Source: Clostridiales bacterium UBA1390
Lineage (GTDB): Bacteria; Bacillota; Clostridia; Lachnospirales; Bianqueaceae
Direction: 5' to 3'
Assembly (NCBI GenBank): GCA_002305315.1
Contig: DBQQ01000003.1
Location: 1 to 64,000, forward strand
DNA length: 64,000 bases
Shown: one piece after another, positions 17,417 to 27,369 of the stretch
Layout: every line of letters starts with the position of its first letter
Numbering within the stretch: position 1 is the first letter of the stretch
Notes under the pieces: model-generated
The model's database searches: none
Seen by the model: only the letters and a program-made list of their open reading frames with translations
Told to the model about the DNA's origin: nothing
Program-made: the position numbers and the translations under genes

Positions 17417-18511
17417 TTATAGGTCCCCCTTCTGATACATTTTTGAAAGCTCTTCCTCTACCGAGAAGAAGCAAGATAACAGTTTCGGATTGAAAACTCC
17501 GCATTCTCCCTCCCGAATCATGCGAAGCACCTGATCCCTGGGAAAAGCGTCTTTATATACCCGTTTGCAGCTCAGAGCATCATATACATCGGCTAAAGAA
17601 ACGACTTGTGCCCACGCAGAAATCTCGTCGCCCTTGAGCCCGTCTGGATATCCGCTCCCATCCCATCGCTCATGATGATGCCTTGCGATGTCACAGGCAT
17701 ACCGATACGCATTGTGTTCCCGAAGCTGCGGAATATGATCCAGCAAGGAAGCCCCCTGTACCGTATGTGTCTTCATAATCTCAAATTCCTCCGGAGTCAG
17801 CCTCCCCGGTTTGTTCAAAATACTGTCCGGTACCGCGATCTTTCCGACATCATGCAGAATGGAGGCCAGTGCAATATCATGAATCTCTTCTGCACTCAGT
17901 CCTTCTCCCATCTCTGTCTGACCAAGAATGCACTGCGTAATATCATGGATTCTTCGTACATGATTGCCTGATTCTTCGCTGCGGAACTCGATCGCTGTGG
18001 CCAAGGCTTCAATCATTCCCTGATTTAACAGAACAATTTTCTTGGTCTGTGCCAGAAGATCCTCCTGCTGACGCCTCACCTGACTGCTGAGTCTTCTCCG
18101 GGCCTGAAAGAGCTCAATGACTGTCTGTACACGACGCAAGACAACATAGGGAGTAATCGGCTTGCTAATCACATCCATCACCCCCAAATCATAGGCTCTC
18201 TCCATAATTCTATCGCTTGCTTCCGCGGTAATTAAAAATACTGGGATCATGGCAAGGAGCCCTTGCTCCTTCAGACAGGTTCAAACCTGGATACCATCCA
18301 TTCCGGGCATTCTCACATCCAACAGAATCGCGCAGAACCGTTCTGGTGTATCCAGAATGGATTGTAATCCCTGTTCCCCATTCACGGCTTCCTCAATAGA
18401 ATAATAGGGCTCAAAAATATGGGTCAGAATCGCTCGATTCATCTCATCGTCATCCACAATGATCAGCGTGTTACCCGTCCCTGTATTTCCGTTATAGCTT
18501 CTATTGATCAT
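17417..18511 (-). pseudogene. Response regulator with HD-GYP domain, interrupted by an in-frame TGA
   Basis: Residues 1-76 form the first part of a REC domain (IIVDDDEMNRA acidic pair, phospho-Asp in ILLDVRMPGMDG). A TGA at 18281-18283 follows GIQV. The same frame then continues without a shift through TCLKEQGLLAMIPVFLITAEASD to a complete HD-GYP phosphodiesterase domain (HDVGKIAVP; HHHERWDGSGYP; ADVYDALSCKRVYK). REC proteins normally have Leu where the TGA stands, so a single TTA or TTG to TGA change is the simplest explanation. A 277-residue HD-GYP fragment could still be made from the ATG at 18250. The intact form would hydrolyse cyclic-di-GMP under phosphorelay control. It overlaps the upstream EAL gene by 11 bp. 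Confidence 0.8.
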
Positions 18512-20348
18512 CTCTATTTCCTTTCTTGATTTTCCATCCCTCTTGGATCATCTTTCGCGTTTCTGTCGCCGGCAGCGGCGGAGAAAAGCAGAATCCCTGC
18601 AGGATATCACATCCAAGTTCCTTTAATGTTTCTGCCTGAGAACTCTCCTCCACTTCCTCTGCAAGGACTGTCATTCCCAATTCGTGCCCAGTGTGTATCA
18701 GAGACTGCAAAATCGCTTTTCCCTGTGTTGTTCTCATGTTTTGTACTAAAATCTTGTCCAGTTTCAAACCATCCATGGGATAATCCTGAAGGTCATGGAA
18801 AGAAGAAAAACCGATTCCAAAATCATCAAAAATAACCCGACATCCTTGTTCTCGCATACTTTGGATATTGGAAAACATCTGGGACTGGTCCCTGATCTTT
18901 TCCTGCTCGCTCTCCGTGATCTCCAGAACCAGATTTTTCTTCTGGAAGACATATTGCCCGATTATATCCTGGCATCGTTCGACAAAATCGGCCTGGCAAA
19001 AAGTTTTTCTGGAAAAATTGCAGGAAACAAAGTATTGCTTGTCTTCCCCTTCCTCTGTAAATCCTGCCAGAAATGCGCAGGTTTGTTTCAGATTATAATA
19101 ATCCAGCTGTTCAATTCGATCTTCCTGTTCCAACAAAGGAACAAACATATTGGGAGAAAGCAGCCCCTTCTGCGGATGATTCCATCGTATCAGCATCTCG
19201 CCGCCCACTACGCATTTGGTTTTCGCATCCACAAAAGGCTGCAAATAAGGCTGAAATTCCTCGCGAGACAGGCCACGTTCGAAATCCGCGAAAATCTGTC
19301 TCTCCTCGGCATATTCTTTTCGTTCCCGTTCATCGCAGACATGGAGATCTGTCGCCTCGTCACAGGCTTCTATCGCGCATTGACGCGCCTGAAACAGAAT
19401 ATCCGCCAGTGTAGGAGCGCCTCCCTGCAATGGATAGATCCCTACTGCCGTATCCGAAGGCCGAACCTTTCCCCCTCCATAAGAGAACTCTCGGATCTCG
19501 CGTAATGCGCTTTCTCCCCATTCACATGCATGTTCGAGATTTTGGGATTCCATCAACACCACAAAATCTCCGTTAGATTCTCGGACTAATACATCTCTTT
19601 GCGATACGCGCTCCCTCAAAACACGAACAATGTGCTGCAGGAAATCTTCCGCATTTACCTGTCCGCCGATTCTCTCCATGTGTGTCATATTCACATGAAA
19701 ATACAGCACATAATATAGAATACGATTATTTTTATGAATCATACGAGGAAAGACCTGCCTCAGATATTCTTGATTCGGAAGCCCTGTCTGCGCATCCTGA
19801 CAGAGGATTCTGTTTTCCCGCAGCACTCTCTGCCGAAAATAGTACGCGATGACTGCCAACCCGATACCCAGAAAACCCGCCAGTACGCTGAGCCCTATGA
19901 TTGCCGTTTCCTGCTTCGGATTGCTGAGCTGCTGTACACTGGCCTGTATCAGCGATCCATTCCATTCTTCCTGAGAAATCTGTGTTATAAATGTCTGCAG
20001 ATCTCCCCACAGGCTTTCTGGCGCCACATCTGTGACCGCAATCTGATACGCAACTGTCTCTCCTTCTTCATCCGCCTCTAATAGCGTCAGTACCCCCTGT
20101 ATATTTTCATATTTCTCCGCATCCTGTACACCCGATACGATATCTACCTGTTGATTTTGGGCCAGCTCCTCTCGCAAGTCCTCTGCCTGCGGCCTGTAAT
20201 ATTCTATTCTGTAACCGTATTCTTCTGCGAATTCCGACAGCATCTGCGGGATACTCCCCTGATACGTATGCGTTTTCACATCGTAATATTCCAAGGGATA
20301 TAGATCGGGATTTCCTGCCACATAGACTAAGGTTTCCTCACTGCTCAT
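18501..20348 (-). CDS. GGDEF/EAL protein with an SBP-like sensor region (cyclic-di-GMP phosphodiesterase)
   Basis: 615 residues. An N-terminal part resembles a periplasmic binding-protein domain (about 1-140; YVAGNPDLYPLEYYD). One membrane helix follows (about 152-172), then a degenerate GGDEF domain (RESNGDF in place of GGDEF, so probably not a cyclase) and an EAL domain. The EAL domain keeps its catalytic residues: EMLIRW, CNFS, LEITES, FDDFGIG, LKLDKI and QGF. Cyclic-di-GMP hydrolysis is therefore likely. Oddly, there is no signal peptide before the sensor region and a stop codon lies 27 bp upstream in frame, so the N-terminus may be truncated. It sits 35 bp after the GT2 synthase. Confidence 0.85.
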   Translation of the reverse strand: MSSEETLVYVAGNPDLYPLEYYDVKTHTYQGSIPQMLSEFAEEYGYRIEYYRPQAEDLREELAQNQQVDIVSGVQDAEKYENIQGVLTLLEADEEGETVAYQIAVTDVAPESLWGDLQTFITQISQEEWNGSLIQASVQQLSNPKQETAIIGLSVLAGFLGIGLAVIAYYFRQRVLRENRILCQDAQTGLPNQEYLRQVFPRMIHKNNRILYYVLYFHVNMTHMERIGGQVNAEDFLQHIVRVLRERVSQRDVLVRESNGDFVVLMESQNLEHACEWGESALREIREFSYGGGKVRPSDTAVGIYPLQGGAPTLADILFQARQCAIEACDEATDLHVCDERERKEYAEERQIFADFERGLSREEFQPYLQPFVDAKTKCVVGGEMLIRWNHPQKGLLSPNMFVPLLEQEDRIEQLDYYNLKQTCAFLAGFTEEGEDKQYFVSCNFSRKTFCQADFVERCQDIIGQYVFQKKNLVLEITESEQEKIRDQSQMFSNIQSMREQGCRVIFDDFGIGFSSFHDLQDYPMDGLKLDKILVQNMRTTQGKAILQSLIHTGHELGMTVLAEEVEESSQAETLKELGCDILQGFCFSPPLPATETRKMIQEGWKIKKGNRDDQ

Positions 20349-20383
20349 TCTTTTATCCTTTCCCTTTCTGCGTCATCAAGATA

Positions 20384-21787
20384 TCACCGAAACTCAATCT
20401 TCTGCCTTTCAATGCGTCCCCATTGATTTTTCTTTTTCTTATATCCGATCAACGCCGTCATCCGTACCCAGGCCATGATAAAACGCAAACAGGACACTTC
20501 TATCACACACAGTCCTATCGCCTTAAGCACGTCGGTAAAAAAAAGCTTTAAATCAATCGTATGAATCCTGGCAAAAAACGCGGTCAATGATAAGATGGCC
20601 GTATATACCACATAAATTCCAAAAAACAGAATCATGAAGGGCACATTGATCAAATCTACCGCAAAGGCCAACAGCGTTGTCAAAAGCCCAAGAAGTTCAA
20701 TATACGGAGAAAACAACTCATAAATCAGAAAATAGAGATAGGATATAAACCCAACAGCTCCATATTTCAGGTTTCCTAAAATGTTTTTGTATTTCATCAT
20801 ACATTGAAATAGACCTATATGCCAGCGCCTGCGCTGCTTACATAGATCCCGCAGCTTTTCCGGCACCTGCGTCCAACAGATGGCGTCTGTCACATAACGA
20901 ATTCGATAGGGCCTATGGTTTTCCCTGCAATAAACATGCAGTTTCACCACGAGCTCCATATCCTCCCCCATCGTCGTCTCGTCGTATCCTCCGGCTTCGA
21001 TCACTGTATTCTTCTGAAAGAGTCCAAACGCGCCGGATATGATGATATTTCCATTGAATTTATCAAAAAGAATGCGGGAAGCTAAAAAGGATCGATCATA
21101 CTCCAGTACTTGCATACATGGCAGAAGCTTATTAGGCATCCGATATCGCACAACGCGTCCCTTTCTAATTTCTGCCCCATTGCAAGGACGCACGGCTCCT
21201 CCCACAGCGACTACTCGGGAATCTTCCAGAATCGGCCGTACGATTTTTTCCAGAGAGTCATACTGCAGAACCGAATCCGCATCAATACAGAGGAAATATG
21301 GATAATTTGATACATTGATTCCCATATTCAAGGCGTCTGCCTTACCGCCATTCTTTTTCTGCACCAATGTAATCGGCACCTTCCATTCTCTTGTCTCATA
21401 GATCGCCTGTACCGGCTGACAAGAAATTCTTCGCTGGATAGGACGATGAATTTTCCACATATGAAATGCCTCTTGCACAACCTTTGAAGTATCATCCGTG
21501 GAACCATCATCCACGACAATAATCTCATACAGTTTATATTCCAGTGCCAACAAAGAACGTATCGTAGCCTCTATTGTTACTGCCTCATTGTGTGCCGGAA
21601 CAATAATCGAGACTGGTACATAATATTCGTCTGAAAGCTCATTTTTCAGGAGATTTCGACGCTTGGCCGCATACAAATCTGATGAGCCCACTGTTACAGA
21701 AATAAAAAGGAAACTGGCATATCCTATCATATACAAAACAAATAGGCCCTCCACCGTCCATAAAAAAAACTGTATAAAATCTCTCAT
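20384..21787 (-). CDS. Membrane GT2 family polysaccharide synthase
   Basis: 467 residues. One N-terminal membrane segment precedes a processive family-2 glycosyltransferase domain, and about four C-terminal membrane segments follow. Key residues are present: VVDDGSTDDT, the DxD in CIDADSV, GEDMEL and the QRRRWHIG motif of processive synthases such as BcsA, PgaC and hyaluronan synthase. It should polymerise and export a homopolymer from a UDP-sugar; the sugar cannot be told. No PilZ domain is visible, so any cyclic-di-GMP effect would need another receptor. It starts 2 bp after the HEAT-repeat gene. Confidence 0.9.
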   Translation of the reverse strand: MRDFIQFFLWTVEGLFVLYMIGYASFLFISVTVGSSDLYAAKRRNLLKNELSDEYYVPVSIIVPAHNEAVTIEATIRSLLALEYKLYEIIVVDDGSTDDTSKVVQEAFHMWKIHRPIQRRISCQPVQAIYETREWKVPITLVQKKNGGKADALNMGINVSNYPYFLCIDADSVLQYDSLEKIVRPILEDSRVVAVGGAVRPCNGAEIRKGRVVRYRMPNKLLPCMQVLEYDRSFLASRILFDKFNGNIIISGAFGLFQKNTVIEAGGYDETTMGEDMELVVKLHVYCRENHRPYRIRYVTDAICWTQVPEKLRDLCKQRRRWHIGLFQCMMKYKNILGNLKYGAVGFISYLYFLIYELFSPYIELLGLLTTLLAFAVDLINVPFMILFFGIYVVYTAILSLTAFFARIHTIDLKLFFTDVLKAIGLCVIEVSCLRFIMAWVRMTALIGYKKKKNQWGRIERQKIEFR

Positions 21788-21789
21788 GG

Positions 21790-22890
21790 TTAACCGGAAC
21801 TTCTCCTCTCCTGCATCATTTTCCGCACCTCTAACTGATATGCCAACATATCTCTGGCATATCGATCGTCTCCCTGCAATACCTCCAGAAGTTGTCCATA
21901 AGAAAGACCATGGGCTTCCAAACTGGCAGCCGCATTATATCGAACGTACCAGTTCATACTATACATGGCGGCAATGAGTGCTTCTACCACATCAGCTCCT
22001 TCATACCTTGCCAGCGAAGATGCACTGATTGCTGTGAACTCCCATTTCAGTGAATCCAAATCTCTGGTGAAAGACAAGAGCGTATCTTTAGCCCTTGGAT
22101 CCGGATATTTCCCAAAATAGCGAATTGCTGCAAAACGCAGTTCTTTATCCAATGCCTCGTTTTCCATGATAGCAAGCATCTCGTCTCCGTATTTTCCACT
22201 CTGAAACCGTATGTAATCCAAAAGTGCCCTCTGTACTCGCACTGAGAAGTGTTTCATGTCCTTCCACAGCCACTTAATCAGCAAGTCTGCCTCTCCCTGA
22301 AATATCAATAGGATCTCCACAATGACTTTCTCGTGCAGCTCTGCTCCCTGTTTTCGTTCCATAAGCAGTAATGCGTCTACAACGCTCTCCGGATCTCCAA
22401 ATGCACATAGTGCTTTCAGCGCATGGACTCGACAGTATAAACTGTCTTTTTCCATATAGGATACCATCTTCTCACGCAGCTCTTTCGTCTCCAACGCTTT
22501 CGCGTGATGAGAAAGAAAATAACAAAAATACGCGGCTTGTGTACTCTCGCGACGTCTGTATATTTCCGCTAACTGTTGAAAAACACCTCGCATTTCCTGT
22601 AAATATACTCTGGTCTCTTCTGGATCCGCCTCTTCCTCCAGGAAATGTTCAAAAGCAAGGAGCTGTGTGATCTTAGACAATTTACGGCGCATATATCTTT
22701 GATGAGAAAGGGCCACTACGCCTTCTCTTACTCCGTTTTGCAGCTGTACCTGTACCCGTTTCGAGAGCTTTTCTGCATGTTTCTCTAACCGCTGATTGCT
22801 GCTTCTCGAATAAAAATTATACAGGATATTGTAAATCAGCATACTGATACAGACGATTCCATATCCATACAGAAAGATCTCGCTGCCCAA
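21790..22890 (-). CDS. Membrane-anchored HEAT-repeat protein
   Basis: 366 residues: an N-terminal membrane helix (about residues 4-26) followed by helical repeats resembling HEAT/PBS-lyase repeats (for example LRFAAIRYFGKYPDPRAKDTLL and ADVVEALIAAMYSMNWYVRYNAAASLEAHG). This is probably a scaffold for the neighbouring GT2 synthase, with which it is almost fused at DNA level (2-bp gap). No enzymatic motif is seen. HEAT-type proteins adjacent to processive synthases are known in several exopolysaccharide clusters, but the link here is inferred. Confidence 0.8.
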   Translation of the reverse strand: MGSEIFLYGYGIVCISMLIYNILYNFYSRSSNQRLEKHAEKLSKRVQVQLQNGVREGVVALSHQRYMRRKLSKITQLLAFEHFLEEEADPEETRVYLQEMRGVFQQLAEIYRRRESTQAAYFCYFLSHHAKALETKELREKMVSYMEKDSLYCRVHALKALCAFGDPESVVDALLLMERKQGAELHEKVIVEILLIFQGEADLLIKWLWKDMKHFSVRVQRALLDYIRFQSGKYGDEMLAIMENEALDKELRFAAIRYFGKYPDPRAKDTLLSFTRDLDSLKWEFTAISASSLARYEGADVVEALIAAMYSMNWYVRYNAAASLEAHGLSYGQLLEVLQGDDRYARDMLAYQLEVRKMMQERRSSG

Positions 22891-22914
22891 AATGTCTCCT
22901 CCTTTCTTTTGCGT

Positions 22915-25155
22915 TTAATTAGAAGCTGTCCAGTAATCCTTTACCATATAGTACGACTCTTTCAACCTTTCATGATATGTTACCTCACGACCCCATCCCT
23001 CTAATTTCAAAGATCCGCACGGAATCCGATTCTCTACATCTTCTCCCGTCGCGTACCCTGCAAACATCTCTTCGATTTCAATATATTCAATTCCATAATT
23101 TTCATAATAATCATCATGAATCATCATCTCTGAAGGATTCGCGAAATTCAAGAGCTGCCAAGGAATTCGGATCTCTACTCCCTGATCCGTGAAGATAAAA
23201 TCGGCCAGGGAATCAAAATTCTCATCTTCAGGATTTGCATTTCCATATCGAAGTTTTCCTGTCTCATAGGTTTCATATACTTCCTCTTCCGTCCCGGAAA
23301 CATATTTCAGAAGCTGCAAGACCAGGTGAATCTCCTTGAAGACCGGCGTATCTGCATCTACTGGCATCAAGTATGGGTCAATCTGCTGTGTTTCTTGTCC
23401 AAAGGATGCTCTCATGGTTTCATAACGTTCTTGCACCACGATTCGGCTATTCTCTCTGCCGTCAATGCAAATGACAAAATCACAGGCCCGCTGGAAGACC
23501 AGATCATAGTTCTCGCAATAGGTACTCCCGGTTTTCGGCGTCGTATCAATCGGAATATATAATACGTCTTCTTCTGGATTAAAGTTTTCATCATCCACAT
23601 AAAAATACAGGAATTTTTCATCGTACTTCATGGCTAAAAACCCTGTGTCTCGCTCCAATATGATATCCTCTTTCGTCCATTCGGAGAGATCCCCATCCAC
23701 ATAGCTTACGCTTTTCTCTTCTCCCGGGTCAAAGGCCAGAAGTCCGAAATACTGTTCGTTTGTTTGATAATCACTCCAATACGGTGTATTATCCATATCT
23801 ACCGCGTGCATCGTGTTCCAGGTTCTCTTAAACCATTCATCCTGCCAGGTAAATACACAACTCCCAGCACTGCCTGCCGCCATAATATCTTCATAACATT
23901 CAATGATCGCCTGACCCTGCTCCTCTTCTGTCATATTGCCCTGGTTTCTTCCTGTATTCACATCCCTTTGGGGCATACCGCGACCCGTAGATACCCCATA
24001 TTCAGAAATCACTACCGGAATCGTATGATATTCATTGAGTATTTTCAGATACGCATAATATGTATTGATTTGTCCCTTGGCGTCATAAAAATCCACCCTG
24101 GCATTTCCCGAAAGCATATCCCCTATCTTAGGATCTTCCTCTGAAAAATAATATGCACTCATATTCCTTCCATTGCCATCCAGAACGCCCCTGGCATTTA
24201 ACACATACTGCAGATAATCCGGATAATAGGGGTATACATGATAGGATGCAAAATGTCCCGATATAAATGCATCCGTCGTTTTGATATGTTCGACATCCAC
24301 CTGCGCCGACTTCATGAAATGCGTTGTTACATCCGCGGTATAGTAAAAAGGATCCGTCGTGGGCCAGTTTGAAAAGGCAACCAGTCGCTGCTGCTTATAT
24401 CTCACCGACTCATACTCAATGATATTATCTCCTACCTGCGCTAACATCGCTTCAAAAGGAGACGCCTCTTCTGTTGTATACATATATTTTCCTTCATACG
24501 AGGTACGCTCCGGATACTTTTCATTGGTATATGCGACTGTCACATCCTCCCATTCCACGCCGAGAATATATCCGATCACCCATGGAGAGACATCGTTCCG
24601 ATAACTTCCTGAACCCAGTCCGTATCCTAAGGAAAGATTCCTTTCTCCGTGTAAAATATCCACCAATGTCCTGCTGTCTTCCAACAGCGCCTGCAAAAAA
24701 TCATCATCATAGGCATCCCGGTGGGAATTTTGCACGTAATCATTTACCCACACGCCATGGATCAACCATAGCGGTTCTTCCCCCTGGGCCTCTTTTTGCG
24801 TATTATATGTATAAAACGCATTATAAAAATCATCTTGCAGAATCGTATAGACTCGGATCGTATTCGCTCCCATCTCTTGAATCCACTGAAACCACCGAAG
24901 ATATGTTTCTTCATCAATTGCGTAATCTGTCGCCCAATGGCCTGGAATCCCGACCCCTAAATTCACGCCGCGAATCTCAAACGGCACATATTCTCCATCC
25001 CTTTTCATATAAATGGTATCTTCATCGGTTGTCATAAAGGTAGTCACTGGCGCCTCTGGATTCCAATCAATGTAGATGCCCCAATGATAGTATGCAAAAT
25101 AAACCATTGTCAGCAGTACCACAACGATGCAGGCTCCTAAAATAAACTTTTTCAA
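22915..25155 (-). CDS. Membrane-anchored TIM-barrel glycosidase-like protein
   Basis: 746 residues: an N-terminal signal anchor (about residues 4-22), then a TIM-barrel region with glycoside-hydrolase-like strands (FEIRGVNLGVG; GANTIRVYTI; PWVIGYILGVEWE; IPVVISEYGVS; GSCVFTWQDEWF). The Glu residues in GVEWE and ISEYG are candidate acid/base and nucleophile. The C-terminal 230 residues form a beta-rich domain with many acidic residues (DGDLSEWTKEDI onward), like a carbohydrate-binding or CBM9-type module. In an exopolysaccharide operon it would trim or edit the polymer. The substrate is unknown and the family number was not assigned. Confidence 0.75.
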   Translation of the reverse strand: MKKFILGACIVVVLLTMVYFAYYHWGIYIDWNPEAPVTTFMTTDEDTIYMKRDGEYVPFEIRGVNLGVGIPGHWATDYAIDEETYLRWFQWIQEMGANTIRVYTILQDDFYNAFYTYNTQKEAQGEEPLWLIHGVWVNDYVQNSHRDAYDDDFLQALLEDSRTLVDILHGERNLSLGYGLGSGSYRNDVSPWVIGYILGVEWEDVTVAYTNEKYPERTSYEGKYMYTTEEASPFEAMLAQVGDNIIEYESVRYKQQRLVAFSNWPTTDPFYYTADVTTHFMKSAQVDVEHIKTTDAFISGHFASYHVYPYYPDYLQYVLNARGVLDGNGRNMSAYYFSEEDPKIGDMLSGNARVDFYDAKGQINTYYAYLKILNEYHTIPVVISEYGVSTGRGMPQRDVNTGRNQGNMTEEEQGQAIIECYEDIMAAGSAGSCVFTWQDEWFKRTWNTMHAVDMDNTPYWSDYQTNEQYFGLLAFDPGEEKSVSYVDGDLSEWTKEDIILERDTGFLAMKYDEKFLYFYVDDENFNPEEDVLYIPIDTTPKTGSTYCENYDLVFQRACDFVICIDGRENSRIVVQERYETMRASFGQETQQIDPYLMPVDADTPVFKEIHLVLQLLKYVSGTEEEVYETYETGKLRYGNANPEDENFDSLADFIFTDQGVEIRIPWQLLNFANPSEMMIHDDYYENYGIEYIEIEEMFAGYATGEDVENRIPCGSLKLEGWGREVTYHERLKESYYMVKDYWTASN

Positions 25156-25176
25156 GCCAGCTCCTCCTTTCTCTTT

Positions 25177-26646
25177 TTAATGATTATACCTTTTATTAAA
25201 CGACGGATGTCCATACTGCTTCACGGCCTCAATATTATAATCCATCCATGCCCCTCTCTCATATATGAATTTCTTGAGTTGTTTCACCGCCTCTTCATAG
25301 GTGGACGGATTCCGAGAATCCGGATTCAAAGGCCGATACTCTGTAAATGAGTACCCCCATACCTCAAAATTCCGCGCTACGGCGTCTCCGAGATAGGCGA
25401 TGACATCATCTATATAATCAACGAGATAGTCGTCATTCAGGAACGTCTCGCGCCACATATGATACCGGTCGATGATTCTCTGATCGTAATCCTCATCCTT
25501 CGTCAGCATCCATTGCCAGGGCATATCCTGCATCTGAAATCCCTGAATATCCATAGTGGTCTCATAATAATTATCACATGCATTATTAAAATCCCAGACA
25601 ATCATCTGATATTTCCCCCGTATATCCTTGCTGATATACGTCGATAAATAGCCTGCATCATAATTTTGTGTAAATTCATTGAGAATAAAATAGTCTACAA
25701 AAGAATCCACATCAATCCAGTTCTGATATCCATAATCGTGTGTATCATAATCGTAAGAATACAGCGCTTTCTCAAAATCCGAGAAATCCTGCTCAATTGC
25801 GTCCGCCAGCTCCTGCGTCAAGGATCCTGCTCGTGGATATTCAATATTCATTACTCTATCGTATTTTCTATTGATTCTATATACATAATATGTAAAATTA
25901 TTTATATTTTTCAATTCATTGGAACTTCCTCGATCCATCCGCAAAATGTATCCCGTCTCATTCGTCCCCTCTATCGGTTCCGACACATGGATGCGGCAAT
26001 CCTCGCCTCTTGTGATCGTTTCAGTCATCACATATAGTCCCAAGTATTCTCCATTCAAAATCACTTCGCAAAACCGCACATTGGGGGCATACTCCATCAT
26101 CTCTCCCGCAATATTATACCACATATAGTTACGAATCAATGTCTTGTCCAAATATGGACCATGTAATGCCCATTCATAATGTGCCGCCATGCCCATCACT
26201 TCATGATTTTCATAGTTTCCTTCTTCATCTACAAAACGCATCAGATAGTTCTTTTTATCAAAGGATCTGGATGAGTTCCCTCGAATTCGAATCAACATCG
26301 ATGTTTCTAAATCTGGGGGATCCGATGGATGGTGATTACTGGATTCATTATCCAGAATAGAAACTCTGGCGGTCAGCATGGAGTCCCCTTCCGAAGTTGT
26401 CGAAAAAATGGTGTCTGAATTATTGACCCGCTCCCCGGGTATTTCTTCTCCGTCTGTATCGATCAGCACCAAGGGCAAATGCGTGCATAATTCTGTACCA
26501 TCGCACTCACAGCCCGCCTCTGGCTGGCGTGAAGTCATATGTTGATGTATCCGCCGCGTGCCCGTTTCTTGATCTGCCAAGGAGGCTGCGAGTGCGCAGA
26601 ATAAGACCACAAGCATCATGCTGATACCCAGTATCTTGTATTTCAA
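25177..26646 (-). CDS. CotH kinase-family protein
   Basis: 489 residues with an N-terminal signal/anchor (about 5-23) and a CotH-type kinase fold. Visible motifs are RGNSSRSFDKKNYLMRF (substrate/ATP lysine region, about residues 130-146), HGPYLDKTLIRNYMWYN, and the metal-binding QMIVWDFNNACDN (about 345-357). CotH of Bacillus phosphorylates spore coat proteins, but many CotH homologues are encoded in exopolysaccharide operons together with VTC-like and DUF4956 proteins, as here. Extracellular protein phosphorylation is the inferred activity. It is followed 21 bp later by the TIM-barrel gene. Confidence 0.88.
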   Translation of the reverse strand: MKYKILGISMMLVVLFCALAASLADQETGTRRIHQHMTSRQPEAGCECDGTELCTHLPLVLIDTDGEEIPGERVNNSDTIFSTTSEGDSMLTARVSILDNESSNHHPSDPPDLETSMLIRIRGNSSRSFDKKNYLMRFVDEEGNYENHEVMGMAAHYEWALHGPYLDKTLIRNYMWYNIAGEMMEYAPNVRFCEVILNGEYLGLYVMTETITRGEDCRIHVSEPIEGTNETGYILRMDRGSSNELKNINNFTYYVYRINRKYDRVMNIEYPRAGSLTQELADAIEQDFSDFEKALYSYDYDTHDYGYQNWIDVDSFVDYFILNEFTQNYDAGYLSTYISKDIRGKYQMIVWDFNNACDNYYETTMDIQGFQMQDMPWQWMLTKDEDYDQRIIDRYHMWRETFLNDDYLVDYIDDVIAYLGDAVARNFEVWGYSFTEYRPLNPDSRNPSTYEEAVKQLKKFIYERGAWMDYNIEAVKQYGHPSFNKRYNH

Positions 26647-26670
26647 ATTATGCCTCCTTCCACGGATTCC

Positions 26671-27363
26671 TTACCCACTAATATCATCGTTCTGTTTTAC
26701 AATATTAAAATAATCGATATTTCCAATTTCATAGATCGAATCTGTAATCGACTTCGCCTGTGCATGCTCACATTTATTCATGTATCTCCCACTGATTTCG
26801 TAAATGTACTCAGCGCTTTCCTCCGTCGTATTCTTGGCTCTCATAATCGCTTTTCCGGAAAAAAATTGAAATATCAATGCTTCAATCTTAGCCTCATTCA
26901 TTCTGGCTGCCCGTATAATCATCAACATCCGATTATCCGTCTTGATTCTACCAAACAGAAGCAGAATCAAGAATATGAATGCACTTCCTGCCGCTGCCAC
27001 CAAATAGTCTCCAGACCCGCAGCAAATCCCAACTACAATCGCCCAAAAGATATAAACCGTATCTCTGGAATCCTTAATCGCCGTTCTAAAACGAACGATG
27101 GATAACGCACCGACCATACCCAGAGATAATGCAATATTATTTCCAATCACAATCATCACGGTCGTCGTGACTAAAGTTAATGCAGCCAACGATACATTAA
27201 ACTTTTTGCTATAAATACTTCCACTATGCGACAATCTGTAAGATAAGAAAATAAAACATGCAATGATGATCGAAAACGCTAACCGCAGCAGAATAGTCTG
27301 CGCATCCAGATTTCCTCCGCTGCCTTCCAATAATTGATATAAATATTCTCTCATTCTTATCAT
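26671..27363 (-). CDS. DUF4956 membrane protein
   Basis: 230 residues with three or four predicted membrane segments in the N-terminal 140 residues. The conserved signature GNNIALSLGMVGALSIVRFRTAIKD (about 73-97) is typical of DUF4956, followed by a small C-terminal cytoplasmic domain. The molecular function is not known. It lies 6 bp after the VTC-like gene, a frequent pairing in bacteria, and upstream of CotH. Confidence 0.88.
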   Translation of the reverse strand: MIRMREYLYQLLEGSGGNLDAQTILLRLAFSIIIACFIFLSYRLSHSGSIYSKKFNVSLAALTLVTTTVMIVIGNNIALSLGMVGALSIVRFRTAIKDSRDTVYIFWAIVVGICCGSGDYLVAAAGSAFIFLILLLFGRIKTDNRMLMIIRAARMNEAKIEALIFQFFSGKAIMRAKNTTEESAEYIYEISGRYMNKCEHAQAKSITDSIYEIGNIDYFNIVKQNDDISG

Positions 27364-27369
27364 TCCTCC

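Noticed and set aside
18795..19505. 236-codon plus-strand frame opposite the EAL gene
   Set aside because: Antisense to conserved EAL/GGDEF motifs, with no domain and no ribosome binding site.
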